A stretch of 64,000 nucleotides of DNA from Aphelenchoides besseyi. Lineage: Eukaryota > Nematoda > Chromadorea > Rhabditida > Aphelenchoididae. Location: NCBI GenBank assembly GCA_024699855.1, contig JAMPIQ010000002.1, forward strand, positions 7,750,001-7,814,000, in the 5' to 3' direction. The translations under genes and the position numbers were made by a program. This document shows, piece after piece, positions 61,807 through 64,000 of this stretch. The notes below the pieces were generated by a model. The model had not been told where the DNA came from. It made no database searches and saw only the letters and a list, made by a program, of their open reading frames with translations. Positions within the stretch are counted from its first letter, which is position 1. Each line of letters opens with the position of its first letter.

Positions 61807-64000
61807 CTAAGATGATTTGGATTGTGAGAGTTCGGCTAATTCCCGTTGCATCTGTCGATACTTGTAATCGGACAGTTCTTGAGCAAACAACTCTCTGTAT
61901 AACGGTAACAGCAAGGGCGCGATGGCCCGTTTGTTGAAGGGAACAACCATATTGTCCATTGCAATACTAACATTTTTCATTTCAATCATACGATCGGTGA
62001 TGGTCGGAACTCGAGGATAACGAGAAGAGAAGTGGGTTAAAATGATTGACTTTGCTTTCATCATTTGTCCAATATTCAATGCCTGGTTGATTGTGCTATG
62101 CTTCTTTTTGCGTGCATCAGCCTAAAACAAAGCTAATGTTTGATTGACACAAGTCTCACACCTCTTGACCGTCTTCAAATGTCGCTTCGTGAACTAGTAG
62201 ATCGGCATCTTTGCCGACTTTCGCCAACAATTCGCATGGCATCGTATCACCAGAAAAAACGAACTTCTTTTTGTCCATAGTTTCGAAAACAAATCCACTG
62301 GCCATTCTCGTATGATGCACGTGAACCGCTTTGATCGACTTCAGTTGCCATGGAATTTTGTGAAAAACTTTGTCCTGCTCCATCAGTTCGATTACCAACC
62401 GACTTCTTTCTTGATCGTTCATTTGATTTATGTCCCGAATGTAAAGTGAAATGTCGGCAATGTGAAGATGTTGTTCCAAATCTTGAAAGTTGCTCTTGTA
62501 CAAAGTAAGTGGTTTGCGAACATTGCGATTGCAAACCAACAAAAGTTTTTCATAGGGAACTTTTTTGCGTTTGAAAGCTTCCAATCGACGCTCAATAATT
62601 GTGTATAAGCCGCCCATATGATCCAGATGAGCGTGAGTAATAAAAACAGCGGATAGATTTCTCATCACTTCGTCAATCTTCTCCGGACCGTGCATCACTT
62701 TCAATTGTCCGTATGTACCTTCGCCGCAATCGACAATAATCGACGATTCGGGTGTCAGTTGTAGCCAATAAGCAGAAACATTTCGATATCTAAAACGACA
62801 GAATAATACGAATCAAAAAGTCTTCTTTTACTTCATTGGCACTGCGGATGCCGTGCCCAAAATTGCCAAAGTCGGATAGCAACTGCCGGATAACTTCAAT
62901 GCTCTAACATCTAGAACTAGTTGAAAACAACAACTAAAAGCAAGCGAACCTTTTTTGAACTTATTTAGCGCATCAGGCACTTTGTCATTGTCTTTGATTC
63001 GTCCTTCTAGTTCCGATGCAACAAGCGAGATTGTAGCTGCATCGTTATTCGCCGCTTTTCCTCTCATTGGATACTTTTCGAGTGTTCTCACGGGTCGGAT
63101 TTGATTCGATTTTGTCAGATCAACATCCTAAAAAATAAGAGTATTTGGATAGACTGCAACTACTTACTTGAGTTATCGTTCCGTTGAAATCGTAAGGAAA
63201 CAACGAAGGAAATAAGTCCGGACAAATTTTGTTTAACATTATTTGCTGTCTATAAACGCCATCCATCATCGGCAATGACTCTCCTTGACCATTGGCAATC
63301 AAATGGTAACATCGAGATCCGAAACTCTTTATCCAATTCTGATACTCTTGACGCTCCACAATCGCATTTGGTGTAAAATGAACAACGTAGTTCATTTGTT
63401 TTTTACCGTTCGTGTAATCCTAATTTATAATACTCGAATTAAGATTGTCCGAATAACTCACTTGTAAAGTTCCATTCGTAAAAAGCGATTCCATTTTATC
63501 TTCGTGAATACAATCGACGATAAAGATATTTGGAGCAACGTCGCTATCAGCGTCGTCAACCAACACCTGATCGGGATTAATTACACGGCCATCTGGCAAT
63601 GTTACAGTCTGTCCATCTTTCAGCTTCCCAACCAACGGACCTTTAGGTATTCGAAGTTTTGCCAATTTACCAATGTCAATACGACGATCCGGAGGCTAAA
63701 ATTTCAACAGAACTTTGCTTATATTTAATCTTTCACTTACCGTTAATTCCATCAAGAAAGACGTATCAACAGAGCGATCATCCGCCGACAACACAACTGA
63801 TGGATCGGTTTGCATAGAGAAAAGTGGAATATAATGAATAACAACAGCACCATCTTCGTATTTGCCTTGATCGTACGAAAGTTCTTCGACCATAATTCGA
63901 TGATTTTTCATAGTATCTGAATCAGCTAATGGTCGCACAGATTCCAAGTAAAATTTCATTTTTCGAGGTCCGTGTATACGACAGGGCGGATCAGTTGGTT
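61807..64000 (-). CDS. ELAC2: ELAC2, long-form tRNase Z, 5' partial
   Basis: Zinc endoribonuclease that removes tRNA 3' trailers in nucleus and mitochondria. The gene ends at 61807-61809 and runs off the right edge, so the N-terminus is missing. The N-terminal degenerate beta-lactamase half is seen from 63959 down to about 62950 (VVIHYIPLFSMQTDPSVVLS, MNYVVHFTPNAIVERQEYQN). The catalytic half starts TLAILGTASAVPMKYRNVSA, then SSIIVDCGEGTYGQL, the metal motif FITHAHLDHMGG, HVHHTRMASGFVFE, KFVFSGDTMPCELLAK, LLVHEATFEDGQE, HSTINQALNIGQMMKAKSII LTHFSSRYP, and a His/Asp pattern of the long tRNase Z form. Exons at the 3' end: 62121..61807, 62789..62162, then from 62832 upward through short introns (one of 34 nt). 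It is in the same orientation as TRMT10, 148 bp downstream, another tRNA-maturation gene. Confidence 0.94.

Overview
The window reads as a piece of an animal genome, most likely a nematode. Genes are split by many very short introns (typically 30-50 nt, gt...ttttag or tttcag), lie on both strands with small gaps, and end near AATAAA signals. The nematode placement is an inference from a DEG-3-like nicotinic receptor subunit, a gcy-type soluble guanylate cyclase, a UNC-30/PITX homeobox gene and possible trans-splice acceptors just before start codons.

Layout. 0-8 kb: 3' part of a PITX homeobox gene (+), a nicotinic acetylcholine receptor subunit (-) and a divergent soluble guanylate cyclase (-), the latter two rebuilt exon by exon with consistent phases. 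8-14.5 kb: a gene-poor stretch with small unrecognised ORFs, a Crumbs-type transmembrane tail that stops one codon before an R-L-I ending, and a delta-COP pseudogene. 14.9-30.4 kb: ERp44 (-), an SLC4 bicarbonate/anion transporter (-), RNase kappa (+), purine nucleoside phosphorylase (-), an unrecognised small gene (-) and a Wnt ligand (+). 30.7-45.3 kb: two large Ser/Pro-rich coiled-coil genes not recognised, separated by about 4.6 kb of sparse sequence, then a secreted Gln/Tyr/Pro-rich protein. 45.6-46.2 kb: DCP1 (-).

46.5-53.8 kb is the most unusual part. A nearly full-length Helitron Rep-helicase coding region with three inactivating lesions is followed at once, in the same orientation, by the 3' half of an Elongator ELP2 gene and the 5' part of a TMEM144 gene. 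The two host-gene pieces are cut at their outer ends, which fits one contiguous genomic segment captured by, or fused to, the Helitron. 54-64 kb returns to compact housekeeping genes: a C2H2 zinc-finger protein (+), a small acidic protein (-), amidophosphoribosyltransferase (+), a UBA3 lacking its C-terminal ubiquitin-fold domain (-), a FYV7/CCDC59-like rRNA-processing protein (+), TRMT10 tRNA methyltransferase (-) and the long-form tRNase Z ELAC2 (-, running off the right edge).

There is no operon logic as in bacteria. The genes cover signalling, secretory-pathway quality control, nucleotide metabolism and RNA processing. Exon boundaries were read by eye from splice consensus and family similarity; no search was run.
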